Source of the DNA: Planococcus sp. SK3692
GTDB lineage: Bacteria; Bacillota; Bacilli; Bacillales_A; Planococcaceae
Direction of reading: 5' to 3'
NCBI RefSeq assembly: GCF_028890485.2
Contig: NZ_JARCHV010000002.1
Coordinates: 992,001-1,056,000 of the forward strand
DNA: 64,000 nt
This document shows positions 63,750 through 64,000 of this stretch, piece after piece. The notes under the pieces are model-generated. The model ran no database searches and was not told the origin of the DNA. It saw only the letters and a list, made by a program, of their open reading frames with translations. The first letter of the stretch is position 1. The number at the start of each line of letters is the position of its first letter. The position numbers were made by a program, and so were the translations under genes.

Positions 63750-64000
63750 GTGAATTTTACAGCCAATGAAGTAGAAGACATGATAGCCGACCAGCGCGGC
63801 TATTATTTTACAGGCGTGACCAAATCGGCGGATTTCCGCATTGCGCAGCTGCAGCGTCTAAAGGCGGCCATCCAAGCGCATGAAGACGATATTATCGAGG
63901 CTTTGCAATTGGACCTTGGAAAAAGCGAATTTGAAGGATATGCCACCGAAGTGGGCTTCGTGCTCGATAGCATCGGTCATATGACGAAGCATCTTGAAGA
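63750..64000 (+). CDS. Aldehyde dehydrogenase, N-terminal fragment
   Basis: The gene runs off the window; 83 codons are visible. GTG 63750 follows AGGAGG by nine bases. The helical start (RIAQLQRLKAAIQAHEDDII) and LDLGKSEFEGYATEVGFVLD are typical of ALDH class 3/YwdH-like enzymes. The catalytic Cys and Glu lie outside the window. It is likely cotranscribed with the oxidoreductase. Confidence 0.85.
   Translation, partial: MNFTANEVEDMIADQRGYYFTGVTKSADFRIAQLQRLKAAIQAHEDDIIEALQLDLGKSEFEGYATEVGFVLDSIGHMTKHLE

Overview
The window reads as a chromosomal segment of a low-to-moderate GC Firmicute of the Bacillaceae/Planococcaceae type. I favour a Planococcus-like genus. The basis is that gene order from yisK/yisL through yitV/yitW, yjzD-fabH-fabF, appDFABC, trpS, oppABCDF, spxA-mecA-coiA-pepF, yjbH-yjbI-yjbK-relQ-nadK-rluA-prpE, fabI and yjcF-yjcG-yjcH follows the Bacillus subtilis map closely. 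Firmicute-type control sites (CtsR, FapR, T-box, Rex/ResD) are also present. The genus is an inference; no rRNA is in the window.

Layout. 1-9379: the 3' end of addA, a DUF418 membrane protein, YisK, YisL, a membrane-anchored GH13-like protein that has lost catalytic residues, a CoA-disulfide-reductase-like flavoenzyme, DegV, a HAD phosphatase, a YitV esterase and a YitW Fe-S assembly factor. 9443-11653: a ClpB disaggregase without its N-terminal domain, behind a CtsR operator. 11758-28320: yjzD, FapR-controlled fabHF, and two oligopeptide ABC transporters (App and Opp) flanking trpS with its tRNA-Trp T-box leader. 28451-40174: a secreted glycoside-hydrolase-like protein, then Spx with its proteolysis adaptors MecA and YjbH/SpxH, CoiA, PepF, the RoxS/RsaE small RNA, globin, CYTH protein, small alarmone synthetase, NAD kinase, pseudouridine synthase and PrpE. 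40261-48714: MgtE, FapR-controlled fabI, YjcF/G/H, a PgpA-family phosphatase and a TAXI-type TRAP transporter.

48826-61066 is an integrated mobile element of about 12.2 kb inserted in the 3' half of a tRNA-Val(GAC) gene, bounded by 52-bp direct repeats. It carries two tyrosine recombinases, several small HTH proteins, a RepL-like replication initiator behind a cluster of five iteron-like repeats, a small-terminase-like HTH protein, an HNH endonuclease and a train of unrecognised small genes, but no capsid, tail, portal or large terminase. By eye I found no GGCC and no CCGG in its roughly 12 kb, although both are frequent in the flanks, and TCGA is strikingly common. I read it as a plasmid-like or PICI-like phage satellite of a kind I cannot match to a named family. 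It is the most promising novel object here.

After the intact tRNA, 61186-64000 returns to chromosomal genes: a LigT-like protein, a lipoprotein nuclease, a 45-residue small protein, a Gfo/Idh/MocA oxidoreductase and the start of an aldehyde dehydrogenase.
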